This document shows positions 10,790 to 22,463 of a stretch of 64,000 nt of DNA, in pieces. The translations under genes were made by a program, and so were the position numbers. The notes under the pieces were generated by a model, which was not told the DNA's origin, ran no database searches, and worked only from the letters and a program-made list of their open reading frames with translations. This stretch comes from Agrostemma githago. Taxonomy: Eukaryota; Streptophyta; Magnoliopsida; Caryophyllales; Caryophyllaceae. Position 1 is the stretch's first letter. Each line of letters opens with the position of its first letter. The DNA lies in assembly GCA_958450325.1 (NCBI GenBank), contig OY288257.1, positions 17,193,873-17,257,872 of the forward strand, read 5' to 3'.

Positions 10790-11419
10790 CACTACTAGAA
10801 TAAGCACAAAAGAAATCATTAATAAGAAACCATTTAAGTATAATCAATGATTTCTTTGGTTAAAGAAATCAATTATCCTAAATAAGTGATCTCTTATATA
10901 ATAACAAAGACACCATATTTTAGGCAAATGATTTTTTAACCCATACAAGTTAATATCAAAGACACCATTTTTCAAAAAATGATTTGTTAATAATACAATC
11001 CTATGACAAAGACACCATTTTTAAAAAAATGATTTTTTAAAATGACAAAGATACCATTTAAAAAAAAATGATTTGTTAATAATACAGCCATTTTTTTTTC
11101 TAATTTCTTTTTATTAGAAACAATAAATAATCCAAATCAACCTAAGAATCATTTTTTCTATTTTTCATTTCTTAATCAACACCCAGATCAATATAAGAAC
11201 CAAAATACTCGAAGAACTATAGAGAAAGACGAGAGAAAGACTTGAAGAATATTCTGCACACTCTGACGCGCAAATCAATCGCACAAATCAATCGCAGATT
11301 CCGATCAACTTCAGTTTTCCCCCAAATCAATCGCACACTCGCCGTAATCTCCGTTCCGCCAAATTAACCTCGCAAACCCTAATTAAACCCCTTAAGAAAC
11401 TCTCTGTAGTTGCTCCCCC

Positions 11420-12405
11420 GATTACCAACTCAATTAATCAGAAAAAGAGCCAAAACCTTGATTTCAATTCCATTGATAGTGGTGTGGTAAGTACTGGTTC
11501 CAACAATTCACCCAAGTCCGATACTGCTCCGTCTCATCCCGCTAAACCTCTTTCTCGTGCCGGTAATTCTTCTTACCTTGTTTAATCGCAATTCTGATTG
11601 CTATTCACGGTTTGATTTCGTGATTTAGTTCTCTCTGTTGAAGTGCGCCTTTATGTTTAAATGTTTAATTTGATTATTTGAGCTGATTAGAGCTTTAATG
11701 GGATTCATTATTTCGATGTATGTATGAATACCGTGGATCGCTTGTTAATGTTTGGAATACCTATGTTGGCTACCTATTTCAGATGGGAACGATTAGAATA
11801 GATCGATCAAGCCAGTTTGGTACTAGTCATTAGGTTGATAGTATGTCGGGCTTTTTTTCTTTTGTTATAGTAGGGGCCTGATTAAGCAGAACTTGCTTTT
11901 TGAAGTGCTGAGGAGGCAATCAACGACGATTGATTTGTGGTTTTCGCTTTTTATGGAAGAAGAACTTGAGGAGCTAAATCAGACTATTCATAACTTTCAG
12001 TTAGTTTGGTTCGACTTAGAGACACAGGTTAGCACGATTTAATCACTAAAACTCAAAGTTCAGCTCAATTAATCACTGATCTCTACATTTGAAGCCTTGG
12101 GGATTCTATAGGTTCACAGAGTAGAGACTGAAATGAGAAGAATCCTAAGGGATATCCGATCACTAAAACTTAGGGCTAAAATTGCGGAAATGGAAATGGA
12201 ATTGCTCATGTCGTTCATTAATAGGGTAATACTACATCACCTTTATATGTGACGGGAGAATCATCATCTCAATGTTTGCAAAAACTTGTCTGCTTTGAGC
12301 TAATAGATTTACTTCAGGTATCGGTTTTTCGCAAACATGAGTTGGAAAGAAATCAGCTCACTCTCGGCTTATATCTTGAAGATTTGACATCACTTTTAAG
12401 TTGAT
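11420..12405 (+). other. Captured gene fragments inside the CACTA element
   Basis: Several short open stretches are separated by intron-like sequence. Near 11420-11585 a frame encodes a Ser/Asn/Pro-rich segment. About 11875-12028 encodes a coiled-coil-like segment (FMEEELEELNQTIHNFQ). About 12110-12227 encodes RVETEMRRILRDIRSLKL and onward. About 12317-12405 ends in a stop codon after LEDLTSLLS. Several are followed by plausible GT donors or preceded by AG acceptors. The upstream region looks like a 5' UTR. I do not recognise the parent gene; it would be a coiled-coil protein. The joins between exons were not verified. Confidence 0.5.
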
Positions 12406-12792
12406 TTATCATAGAAAACTGTGCTTCAAGTATCTCCATTCCAAATTTCTCGCGGTGGTTAATGGATGTCTAATTATATACGTATCACATTTCTTGTTCC
12501 AGGTTTCTGCTGAATTATTCTCTGTCATGATTGTTTCACTGATATCAACATTTCCGTTTATTCTGGTAAGTCGATTATGAAGATAGTCATTTGGCTCGTT
12601 TTTTTTGGTTTAGCTCTCGTTATACTTGGCCTGTGCAATATTTTCATTCTTCCTTGTATTTTCTTTGACGAGATTCAGTGAACTATGTGTCATAATCAAA
12701 ATTGATGAGATCCTGTGTAAGTGTGCAACTGAATTATGAGTATTTTTTTTAAGATTCATGGTGAGTATGGTTTAACTGGTACTATTTTGTTA

Positions 12793-12925
<133 letters not shown>

Positions 12926-13843
12926 GTGGGGATTTGAAATGTAGTGATACATTTCAGTACATTCTCTTTAATTCAATGATATTTCAGTGCCTACACCTAC
13001 AGAGAGTTGTGAATGTGTGATGATCAGATCTTACCAATGTAATGGAATTATGAGTTTTTATATGTATGTTTGATGTTTAAGGTGTGCTATTAAGATTGTT
13101 AGAATTTTCTTGACTTAAACTGTAAAGTGATTATATATGTTCAAGGAAAAGGTGTGTTAAATGATAGCGAATTCATGCCAATTTATTGTTTTCTCCAGAG
13201 TGATGCAGATAGTGGTTGGCTTTACGACGCGATGATAGCATCGTTAATATGTAGAGAAACATGGATTAGAACGTCATTGCATCACTGAAGTGGGTATTTA
13301 GATTTTTTTTTTCGGAAAACATTTTTTTTTTTGTAGATTTTGATGTTATAATGCATTATAATAATGTAATTTCCCTTCCAATGTAAATTTGTACACATTT
13401 TGGCATCAATAAATATATTTATGATATTTCCTTAAGTATGGTGTTCATGTATTTAATTTTGAGTTATTAAAAATATATAAAAAAAAAAAAAAAAAAAAAA
13501 CTAGGATGTCAAATAAATCATTTTTCTCAATTTGATAGTTACCAAAGAAACCATTTAAGTGTCTCACATGGTTTATTAGTTGGTAGGTAAAGAAATCATT
13601 TAAATACTCTACATGATTTATTAAGTTTAGATAAGAAACCATTTATCTCTCCCAAATGGTGTCTTTCTCATGGACCAAAGAAACCATTTATCTCTTAAAG
13701 TTGGTTTCTAAAGCATAAGCAAAGAAATCATTTTTCTCACATGGTTTCTTACCCTAAGACACCTTTGACCTGGAGATCATCTCCAAAATGGTGTCTTAGG
13801 GCATTTTAGCATGGTTTCTTTGCCATCTTTTCTAGTAGTGTCG

Positions 13844-15104
13844 GTTTCTTCGATCACCGGGTTCCGGGACTCCCTTTGCTCTAGTTGCTCGATCAGGTGT
13901 GGAGGTAAAGGTACCTGTTCGTCGAGTTTCTCAATGTCATAGCATAAAACATTTTTGAAAACAGAATTTAAAAGAGGCAAGTCGTAAGCAGAACGGTTGT
14001 TATTATTGATTGAAAATTTGGAAAACAGCTCAAAGAGAGCAGCCATCTGATCATTGGTCAGAGGCGAAATTGGTAAAGCACTCGGGACAGACCCCGAGGT
14101 GCCAGCAGCAGGAATGATAAAAGGAAGAGGGGTTACAGGAGTGACTCTAGCACCGACTTCCCTAGACTCGACCTCAGACTCTGACTCAGACTCCGACTCA
14201 GACTCGGACTCGGACTCAGACTCAGGCATGTCTCCCTCTCCGGTGACCAGCTTATAGATTCTTCCCTGACTATCAGTCCATTTGATAGTCTTCCTCCAGG
14301 CGCTGTTTCCCGTCTCGGAACCAACATCCGAGATTATCTTGGTCGGGTCAAACCTGTTGCTGCGGAGTATCAGGTTGACCAGGTCTTCCTTCGGAGTTGG
14401 GGCTATGGTGTCTTCCCCAAATAGCAGCCCTAGCGCGGGCTCAGCATCTTCAGCTCCGTTGGATTGGATGAGGGCGAACACATCTTCTGGGATATAGTTG
14501 CAGTCCCGAGCCAAGTGGGTCCCGAGCTGCACAGCATTCGGCTGGTATAGACCAACCTGAACAGCCCCAAATACGGTGTGACAAAGTAGTCAGCCAACCG
14601 TGGGCTGTAAGGGCTCAAGTGGATACCCTTAATAATGTTGCAGGCCTTCTCAATTCCTGCTCGGACAACATTGTCGGGAGTTATGGCATACCCGAGACCA
14701 AAGTGAGACTCTTCGTCTTTGAGAACTTCGATGATCTTCCCAGCTAGAAGATCGGGTTGAAAGGTAGCCCCCGGAAAGTATCCAAGGTTTTGGAGCATCG
14801 TGTCGATACTCGTAGTGAAGTAAGGCCTAAAGAGGTACTCTTCCTCGATCATCCCCACAAAATCGAACCCCCAGAGGTCCGTGCGTCCCATGGCGTTACA
14901 GCTAGCCACAGTCATTGGTGTTGCCTCTAAAGTGATAACATCGTTAAGCAGAGGCATCTTGATTTTTCGGTGGAGGGTGGAGGACACCGCCTTGACCGCA
15001 TGGATCCAAGGCCTACCTAGGAGCAAATTGAATGATGAGGTGACATCGATCACCTTAAATTCGAGCTCCTTTTCTATCGGGCCCGCTATGATGGTTAGTT
15101 TCAC
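13844..15104 (-). pseudogene. Tat gag-pol linker between protease and RT
   Basis: Two overlapping frames together cover this part. The right one (15104-14430) starts with the C-terminal half of the protease fold, including NLLLGRPWIH. The left one (14532-13844) contains a (Ser-Glu)n stretch near 14165-14225 and runs into the CACTA element. The change of frame near 14570 and another near 15105 indicate small indels, unless programmed shifting occurs. The linker beyond the protease has no domain I recognise. Confidence 0.75.
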
Positions 15105-17005
15105 GGCCCAACTACCGACTTTGGGCTCCCATCAAAGGCTTGGATGGTTTGAGCAGTCGGGATGTAATTGGCCTCGGTAATGCCGAGGGCTTTGGCGGTC
15201 CTTAGAGGAAGGACATTCACAGCGGACCCATCATCAACCAGGGTCATAGGGAGGTATTTCCCTCGGCAAACCACCGTAATGTAGAGGGCCAGATTATGGG
15301 AGGCCCCGAATGGCGGTAGGTCGGCTTCAGAGAAAGTAATCATCGGGCCTTCTTCCTTAGCTTTGCCCTTCAGGTGGGGCAGGACTGTGGCTACCATCTC
15401 AGCAGGGGTAACCAAAGAGTCAACCTTAATTTGATCGAGAGCCTTTGTAAGTGCTTCTTGATGTTCCTGTGAGCTAACCAGGAGTTGCCATATAGTGAGG
15501 TCAACTTGGGTCTTCTTCAGCTGCTTCACGAGAGTCGTTTCAGCAGTTGGCTCTTCAGGGGCGATTTCCGTCCTGAATGGCTCAGTGACGGTTGTCGGGA
15601 TAGGGGTGTCCCTAGAGCTAGTGGCTTGATAGGGACGACCAAGGTGGTTACTGGTTAGGACTCGGGATTTAGTCCTTCGAATCTCCTCGAAGGTGATGGG
15701 GACAGCTTCCCCTTTGGCGAGGTAGACGTCATCCTCGTCGTCAAACCAGATCCCGTTCACTTGCGGGATAAATGGAGAGATAAGGTGAGAGCAATCAATC
15801 ACCTCCCCGGTAAAGATGGCGTGGGAGCTGAAAGGGTTCTCCTTGTTGCTAGGCTTATCTCCGGGTAGCGGGATTTTACCGCTTTCGATCAAGTCCTGGA
15901 TCAAGTGCTTCAGCTTCCAGCACTTCTCGGTATCATGCCCATTGCCACGGTGGTACTGGCAATAGGCTTGTGCATTGTAGTTCTTGGAGCGTCGCTCGAC
16001 TGGAACTTCAGGAGTTGGGCCTATTGGTTGGATTAGGCCTTTTGAGGATAGCCTTTGTAAGGCATAAGTATAGGTCGTATCTATGTCAGTGAAAACCCGA
16101 GGTGGGGTGTTCTTCTTGGACGGGGCATCTAGTAGATTAACCGCGTCGAAAATGCTGCGGGTTGCAGCTTGAGGCTTGATAGTGGAGGAAGAAGCCCCTT
16201 GGTAACCCTTGGCAGCGGCCTTAGTGAGGCCTTCCAATCTTAAGTCATCTTCGATCCTCATACCCATTTCAGTAAGGGTGGTGAAATTGGGTATGACAGC
16301 ATATCGGAGGTGAACCCGGTAGGAGGGGAGGAGGTTCTTGACAAAAGCCTCCACCAAAGTCTTCTCACTGGGCTTATCGACCAGTTTCACGCTCTCGGCC
16401 CTCCAGCGTTTAAGGTATTTGGTAAAACCTTCTTTCGGCTCCTGGGCCATGACCTCCAGAGACCTCATTGTGGTTTGGATCTCGGTGTTGTCAGCATAGT
16501 TCCGAGCGAACTCGGTGGCCACATCATCCCAAGTAGGGTATTTCTTCGGCTCTAGCCTATAGTACCAGGCCCGAGGGTGCTTTTCAAGAGACGCAGCAAA
16601 AAGGCTCTTGAACATGGTAGAGTCCACACCTTTGATGGCCATGAACTTCTTGAAGGCCCGTACATGTAGTAACGGGTCTTCAGTCCCTTCAAACATGGGC
16701 AAATCGGTGAGGTTCAGGTTTGCGGGCAGTTTGTCACTCAGTGGGTTATACTCACGACTATTCTCCCGATGGATATTGTTACTCCCAGTCAAGTGAACCT
16801 GTTCTTCCAATCGGCGAACCGAGCTAACTAGTTCATCCAGAGGTTCCGTAACCCCAGTATTTGGAGTCCTTTGCTCCACTGCAGCCAAACGAGTGATGAT
16901 AGCAATTTGCCCGGTCCTCATTTCAGCTAGTTGGGCTTCGATGTCGGCCTGTTTGTCGATCATGGTGTCCACAGAGGTTTTCAGACTGCTTAAAGTAGCT
17001 TCCAT
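15101..17005 (-). CDS. Tat gag with retropepsin N-terminal half
   Basis: This is a 634-codon frame. Residues 1-80 are coiled-coil-like. A retrotransposon gag domain lies at about 100-260 (LPMFEGTEDPLLHVRAFK, HPRAWYYRL, VATEFARNYAD). A CX2H-type zinc motif CQYHRGNGHDTEKC follows at about 353. Near residue 590 the retropepsin active-site block reads LVDDGSAVNVLP, with Asp-Asp-Gly where Asp-Ser/Thr-Gly is usual. The frame ends soon after, in the middle of the protease, and the remainder continues in another frame. Gag itself is intact. Gag packages element RNA; protease processes the polyprotein. Confidence 0.88.
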   Translation of the reverse strand: MEATLSSLKTSVDTMIDKQADIEAQLAEMRTGQIAIITRLAAVEQRTPNTGVTEPLDELVSSVRRLEEQVHLTGSNNIHRENSREYNPLSDKLPANLNLTDLPMFEGTEDPLLHVRAFKKFMAIKGVDSTMFKSLFAASLEKHPRAWYYRLEPKKYPTWDDVATEFARNYADNTEIQTTMRSLEVMAQEPKEGFTKYLKRWRAESVKLVDKPSEKTLVEAFVKNLLPSYRVHLRYAVIPNFTTLTEMGMRIEDDLRLEGLTKAAAKGYQGASSSTIKPQAATRSIFDAVNLLDAPSKKNTPPRVFTDIDTTYTYALQRLSSKGLIQPIGPTPEVPVERRSKNYNAQAYCQYHRGNGHDTEKCWKLKHLIQDLIESGKIPLPGDKPSNKENPFSSHAIFTGEVIDCSHLISPFIPQVNGIWFDDEDDVYLAKGEAVPITFEEIRRTKSRVLTSNHLGRPYQATSSRDTPIPTTVTEPFRTEIAPEEPTAETTLVKQLKKTQVDLTIWQLLVSSQEHQEALTKALDQIKVDSLVTPAEMVATVLPHLKGKAKEEGPMITFSEADLPPFGASHNLALYITVVCRGKYLPMTLVDDGSAVNVLPLRTAKALGITEANYIPTAQTIQAFDGSPKSVVGP

Positions 17006-18763
17006 CCTGCGAGCGTGTCTGGTTGCCGGTGGCCTGTTTGTAAGAACACCGCGTAATCAGAAACCGAACCCAGATCTTGGAACCACAGAAAAAAGTACAT
17101 CCCGAGTGACCCAAAAGAAAAGGACTGAGTGGAAAAGACTCGAGAAAGACACCTAGACGGATGACTCGTAGGTGGTATGACTTCCTTAGGATTTTGGCCT
17201 AGTGGGCCTAGTCCCGTTCGAAGGAAGGTCCACGTGAGATTATTCCCCAGACTTTTGACTCGAGTGTATGGACGAGTGACCCTTAGATGTAAGGATCACA
17301 AACCTTTTGTTATAGGCCTATGCATTGTAAAAGGTTGACTCGGCCTTGAGGAAAGGCAGACGGGGTAAGGGAAGAAACTTGCGATATAAGATCGGCAGAG
17401 TTTCGACGCTAGAGACCCTTGACTTGACTTGGATAAGGATAGACCCTGTGATTAGGGTAGACCCTTAAGTTAAAGGATTCTCGATTTGAGATGACTCTAC
17501 TAACGGATTGAAAGACGGGCAAAATTCCTTTAGGAAAAGTCGTGGGGACCGTCCTGCCGGAGGGAAAATTGCGTGTGACTTTCTAGTTAGGACTCGAGTG
17601 TTTACGAACCTTCCATTTACGAGTGTATGACTCGTGTTGGTCGGTGGTGCCTTTAGAAAAAGGCGGACTAGGATGGGGAAGAAACCCGTGATGTAGGATC
17701 GACGGAGTTTCGACGCTATAGACCTTCGACAAATTATGGAAAGATCCGACACACGGATTACGGTAGGTCCTATAATAAAGAAGGTATTTGAAAAATGATT
17801 GAATTTTGAAAATTGGGAGAACGGTCCTGAAATTGGTAGAAGGCCAATAGAATCGGGCATTTTGAAATGTTAGAATGGTTGCGAGTAATTTCGCGTTTTG
17901 AAAAAAAATTGGGAGACGGTCCCGCGAAATTGGCAGCATGCCGACAGGGCCGAGTTTTTTGAAAAGTTGAATTTTTTGAAATTTTGAAAATTTGAATATC
18001 GAAAATAAATTTCCGAAAATTTGAAAATTGAAAATGAGATCCCGAAGATTTGAGAATTGAAAACGACATCTCGGAGATTTGAAAATCGAGAATGGAATCT
18101 CGAGGATTTGAAAATCGTGAATGGCATCACGAAGATTTGAAAATTGAAATTGAATTTTGAAAATTCGAAAATCGAATGGTGGATCGGAAATTCGAATTGA
18201 AATGGATAGCATGCCGGCTAAAAAAAAGCTTGTTTTGAGTCAAATCGTAAGTCTAATTTTTGGCAGCATTCCGAGTTTTTTGAAATTGGATATTTTGAAA
18301 AGACGGGTCCCGAAATGGACAGTATTTCGGGTTTTTCAAAATTTGGTATTTTTGGAAAGATGCAATTTTGAAATGACGGTTTTTGAAAAATGACACGGAA
18401 ACCAAGTAGCACGTAGTCAAGCAAGCATTACAACGACGCTTATGTATGCTTTACACTAAGTCTCGGTCGGTCAAATTAGGGTCTATACCAACAACGATGG
18501 CTTTCCCGTGTTTAGGACGGACTCCCTAAGCCGAGTTGGTCTTAGGACATGCCGCAAAACCCAGACGAGTTCCACCATCGATGTCTTTAGCGCACCCATG
18601 TAGGAATGCACCGTGGTATAGTGGGACGTCAGTCAAAAGTAACCGGCCCGGGAAAATTTGCGTTATGCATGAATCATTAAACTAATGCGCGCACACTAAT
18701 CTACGAACGATTTCTCTTCGAGTCTCACCCTAGGAACCCCGAAGACATGTGGTACATCAGGTA
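17006..18763 (-). other. Tat 5' leader
   Basis: This is about 1.76 kb between the PBS and the gag start. A roughly 300-bp duplication is visible: ATCGGCAGAGTTTCGACGCT near 17390 and ATCGACGGAGTTTCGACGCT near 17698 sit in similar surroundings. From about 17990 to 18165 there is a degenerate minisatellite with a unit near 33 bp, built on GATTTGAAAATCGAGAATG-type segments. The frames in this region look like by-products of the repeats. Confidence 0.7.
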
Positions 18764-18781
18764 TCCCCAGCGGAGTCGCCA
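18764..18781 (-). other. Primer binding site for tRNA-Arg
   Basis: The plus strand reads TCCCCAGCGGAGTCGCCA, which equals the 3' end, including CCA, of plant tRNA-Arg(ACG) as I know it. On the minus strand this is the usual TGG-starting PBS, three bases from the LTR. It marks this LTR as the 5' LTR. Confidence 0.88.
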
Positions 18782-18784
18782 AAT

Positions 18785-21259
18785 TGTGGACATGACGTAG
18801 GTCCACCCCGACGCGGCCACGCGCGGGTTTAGGTAGGCGAATGAATCTCGTGGTAAGATTGTTCTCGGGTTCGAAATTTAAGTCAAAATGGAGTCGCCAC
18901 CGAATTTTGTGGTTATTCGGAACCATACGAGCCCACTCTATGTCGTCATGGGCCACACACAAAGTAAGTCCACTTCGATTTCAGAGTTTATGGGGCTCGT
19001 CCCTTTGCATTGTTATACCGATACCGTTTACACCGGCTTTCGTATATAAAATGACTCTCGTGCGCCAAGGGTTTCAGACATCCGGAAACCAAAGGTTCTG
19101 AGTAAGGGGTGAGGGTACGTGTTGGGAAGCCAACTAAGGACACTCAACCCCGCCCGCACATGGCGGCCTCTACTAAGACATCGTTCGTGTTCGTGTACGC
19201 GCGCTAGTAAAATGACTAAATGATATGCAAACAGCATTTTCGGGCTAAAGCATGTGAATAGTATGTGAACTACGTCATTTAATGCATCTTGATTATGGTC
19301 GAAATGATTTAGCATGCGAGGTTCATTTATAAAGCGTAAAGCAAGTAAATAAATAAAGCTCGAAAGGAAATAAAATAACGTACAAGTTACACGGGCGGAA
19401 ATACAACCCGGAATTCACAATACAACATTACGTAAAAAAAATAAACAAAATAAAAATAATGCAATATAGTGATAGAAACGGACCCGTATGTAAACTAGAC
19501 CGCGAATTATGTAGATGGACTAACCCCGATTAAATACACATTATGTGGTGTACTAAACGAAGGACGGAAACATGGGACTGTGGCGTATTGCTAGCCCGAT
19601 CCCATGTCCCGTAGTCTTGTCCCGACTTATCACTACGAAGGAGATCGGTCAAAGTCGTTCTACGTGTCGTGAAATGCGTGGTTTTGAAAATAGGAAGATC
19701 ACGTGATGGTCTTTACACGTGATGGCTTAAAGCCGTAAAAAGGACGGGGCTTGAAGTGTGTGTCAAAGCCCTCGGTTTTATGGGTTACAGGACCCACTCG
19801 ACCGAGTCGTGACCTGACTCGGTCGAGTGCGTCCTTAGACGCAGCTACTGTTTGGGGTGCTACTCGATCGAGTAGCATATGTACTCGGTCGAGTAGCCCC
19901 TGTACGAGTGATAACTCGTTTTGTTTTATGACTTAAAATCGATGGTCGGCCAAACCAAATACGAATATCGCATGATTCATATTTAACTTGGCCTCCGGTT
20001 CTATAATCGTGTATGAACGATTATAATACTGTTATCGGAGTTTTAGGAAAATGTTTATCGTTACACTAGAAAATTTGAATTAGTGACGAAACGCTTCCCT
20101 CTACGTCACGACATCGGAACTAACTCTTTCGAGTTATGTGATGTCGGTTTTCGTGTCAACGGGTTCCGCACTAATTAGAGAAAAGGGATTAAATGCGTCC
20201 AACTATGACCTTAGGCGATTATCATAGTCCAACGCATTCAAAACCGAAATTTTAGTACTAATATATATATACGCGGTATGATGACGGTAACGAAGATAAA
20301 AAACGATGATACAAAAATGAAGATGCAAAAGTATAATAATGTTAGTGCTAGTGTTACTACTACGACTACGATTATGATTACAATACAAAATACGATAAGT
20401 AAATAAAAAAACGAAATAGTAGAGATCGAAATGGGGTTTAGGACACCCTCAACATACATGCTAGGTAGGGACCTCGGAAATGGACTCGTGAATAGCGACG
20501 GGACGCCGGAGTATCGAGGATGTACGCGAGTTATGGTGTGTATCTGTGTGTGTGTTTCGCCAGTTTCTGAGGGACAAAGGGCTCGGGTTTTGGCTTGTAA
20601 TGCTTAGGGTATGGAGTGTAGCTAGTATGATGTACGGTGTAGGGTGTAAAATGTAGGGCAAATGAGGGTTGATCCAAACTTGTGAAATGCATGGGAGTCG
20701 TGGGGTATTTATAGGGAGCCACGACACAGGGTCACTCGACCGAGTGGCCCTAGTGCACTCGGTCGAGTTCCCTCGTGAATGAACCTGGACAGCTCTTTTG
20801 ACGCTCCACTCGATCGAGTGGGTCAATCCATTCGACCGAGTGGATCAATTACGACATGCTAAATCGGGAATGATTGACCTTGATTACTCTTTGATTGATT
20901 TGGCTTGATTTGGCTTGATTTGTTTGGATTAGATTTCGGGCGCCAGTTTCGAGAATGAATTTGGCTGTTTTGTGAGACGGTTTCGTCTTTGACCGGGTTT
21001 TGACCCGGTCGCCAAAAGACGGGATTTATTGTTGGTGTCGGTTTTGACCCAAATTAGTCTTATTTTGCTCGGAACGACCCACTAGGCCTGAATTTGAGGT
21101 CTGTTTTGTGAGATTTTTACTCTGCTAAAAGTCCATGTCGGATTTTATTGATTCCAAGCCCAAGTCCGAGTATACCAAGTCACGTTTGCATCCGATCATC
21201 ATCGGGTATTTTTCGGAGACTACCATAGACACGTGGCAGTCAAAATGCGGGTGTCTACA
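18785..21259 (-). repeat. 5' LTR of the Tat element
   Basis: This 2475-bp repeat is nearly identical to 1267-3746. Differences are mostly C/T and A/G changes, denser in the last 300 bp. A small deletion lies in the palindrome cluster at 19796-19894. A minus-strand TATA box is at 20706-20713, with the proximal palindromes starting at 20734. Confidence 0.95.
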
Positions 21260-21334
21260 CCCGCCGCTGGCTATGGCGGGTTTGTGAATAAAAAAAAATC
21301 ATGTCAAATCAGGTATAAGGTATTTTAAATCCTA

Positions 21335-21425
21335 CTCCCTCCGAGTCTGAATGATCTTCCCCTTTGATTAAAATATGCCTCACATATATTAAACAAAGGG
21401 GAAGAACATTCAGACTCGAAGGGAG
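21335..21425. mobile_element. Stowaway MITE
   Basis: A 91-bp hairpin has ends CTCCCTCCGAGTCTGAATG and CATTCAGACTCGAAGGGAG, flanked by TA on both sides (21333-21334 and 21426-21427). CTCCCTCCG ends with a TA duplication are diagnostic of Stowaway (Tc1/mariner). Confidence 0.93.
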
Positions 21426-21440
21426 TAAATAGTATGAAAT

Positions 21441-21515
21441 GTGTAGTTGTAGCTCAGTGGCATAGGAACTTGCTTGCTATTGTTGGGTTGTCGGGTTCGA
21501 TTCCCACTACTGACT
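21441..21515 (+). repeat. tRNA-like segment, possible SINE head
   Basis: An A-box match TAGCTCAGTGG (21450-21460) and a B-box match GGTTCGATTCC (21494-21504) are spaced as in tRNA genes. The rest does not fold into an obvious functional tRNA, so a tRNA-derived SINE head is more likely. A 3' end and target duplication were not found. Confidence 0.5.
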
Positions 21516-21619
21516 TAAAAGTAAGGGTATTATTGGTAAATCAAGTGGTATTATGGGTCTACCAAACTTTAAAGTAAGAAAAAAGAGTGACATTTTATAT
21601 AAATAGAAGAAAGATATTA

Positions 21620-22212
21620 AACACCATCCTATAGTACTAATCCAACCCTTCTCCCTCCTCCCAACAAAAAACCCTAGCCTCCTAAAAAAAACTTGGGGCT
21701 ACCACCATTAATGGTGGTAAGCCCCCAATTTTTAATTTTTAATTAATTATATCGTTTTAATATTAGTATTATTAGTATTTTAGTTATAATAAGTCCTCTC
21801 CTTTTGGAGAGTTTCGCCCCCATCAATTGATGGGTTTCGCTCTCTCTTTAAGGAGAGATGTTAAATCTATTATAGTGGAGAGGACGCGGAAGATCACCAG
21901 TGCTATAATCGTTCATCATGTGGTATCTCAATTTATGTCAGATCGGCGGCTACAATCTATTGGGTTAGATGAAATTGATTCTCGTCAGAACCTTGGAAGA
22001 TCCGAAGACCCTCTTGTGAAAAGTTGTATCATTAAACAGCGATGTGTTGAAAGAGGATGTGCAGAAGCGGAGATCAAAATCTTAGTGAGAGATCTTTGTT
22101 TTAACGAGAATTTATTTTACTCAAATTTTATAGTATTGTATCCGTTCAATTTCGATATAAGTTGTAGATGTCGTATGACTTTTTATTAATGAAATGATCT
22201 ATTCGCTCAAAA
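21620..22212 (+). mobile_element. Retroposed sequence with 19-bp target duplication
   Basis: AAATAGAAGAAAGATATTA occurs at 21601-21619 and 22213-22231 and flanks a 593-bp insert ending in an A-run. This is the signature of LINE-type target-primed insertion. The target is the first unit of a tandem repeat whose uninterrupted second unit lies near 22325. The 5' part has several short hairpins: GGGGCTACCACC against GGTGGTAAGCCCCC near 21695-21738, CTCTCCTTTTGGAGAG near 21796, and ATCAATTGAT near 21824. A 120-codon frame at 21827-22189 is unrecognised. It may be a LINE derivative, a SINE or a retroposed transcript. Confidence 0.7.
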
Positions 22213-22463
22213 AAATAGAAGAAAGATATTAGGATTATAAGGTAAAGTCTTTTACCAAAAGAGGAATGTAAAGAATTGTAAGAATGTAAAGATTTGAGGA
22301 ATGTAAAGAATTGAAGGAATGTAAAGACATTTTGTATAAATAGAAGAAAGATATGAGGATTATAATGTAAAGTCTTTTAACAAAAGAGGAATGTAAAGAA
22401 TTGAAGGAAGGTAAAGAATTGAAGAAATGTAAAGAAGTGAATAAATTGTTCATTTATAGTAAG
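22213..22463. repeat. Two-copy tandem repeat, 125-bp unit
   Basis: TAGAAGAAAGATAT followed by AGGATTATAA recurs at 22216 and 22341, with similar downstream sequence built from GGAATGTAAAGAATTG units. A third, interrupted copy starts near 21595, left of the retroposed insert. Confidence 0.7.

Noticed and set aside
14054..14257. Ser-Asp repeat frame on the plus strand
   Set aside because: It is the antisense of the Ser-Glu repeat in the Tat polyprotein.
17465..18424. Overlapping frames in the Tat leader
   Set aside because: They follow the AT-rich minisatellite and duplicated leader sequence, lack known domains and overlap in several frames.
18764..18781. Exact match to a tRNA 3' end
   Set aside because: Only 18 bases next to an LTR match; this is a primer binding site, not a tRNA gene.
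21827..22189. 120-codon frame as a host gene
   Set aside because: It lies wholly inside a retroposed insert with an A-run and target duplication, and I recognise no domain.
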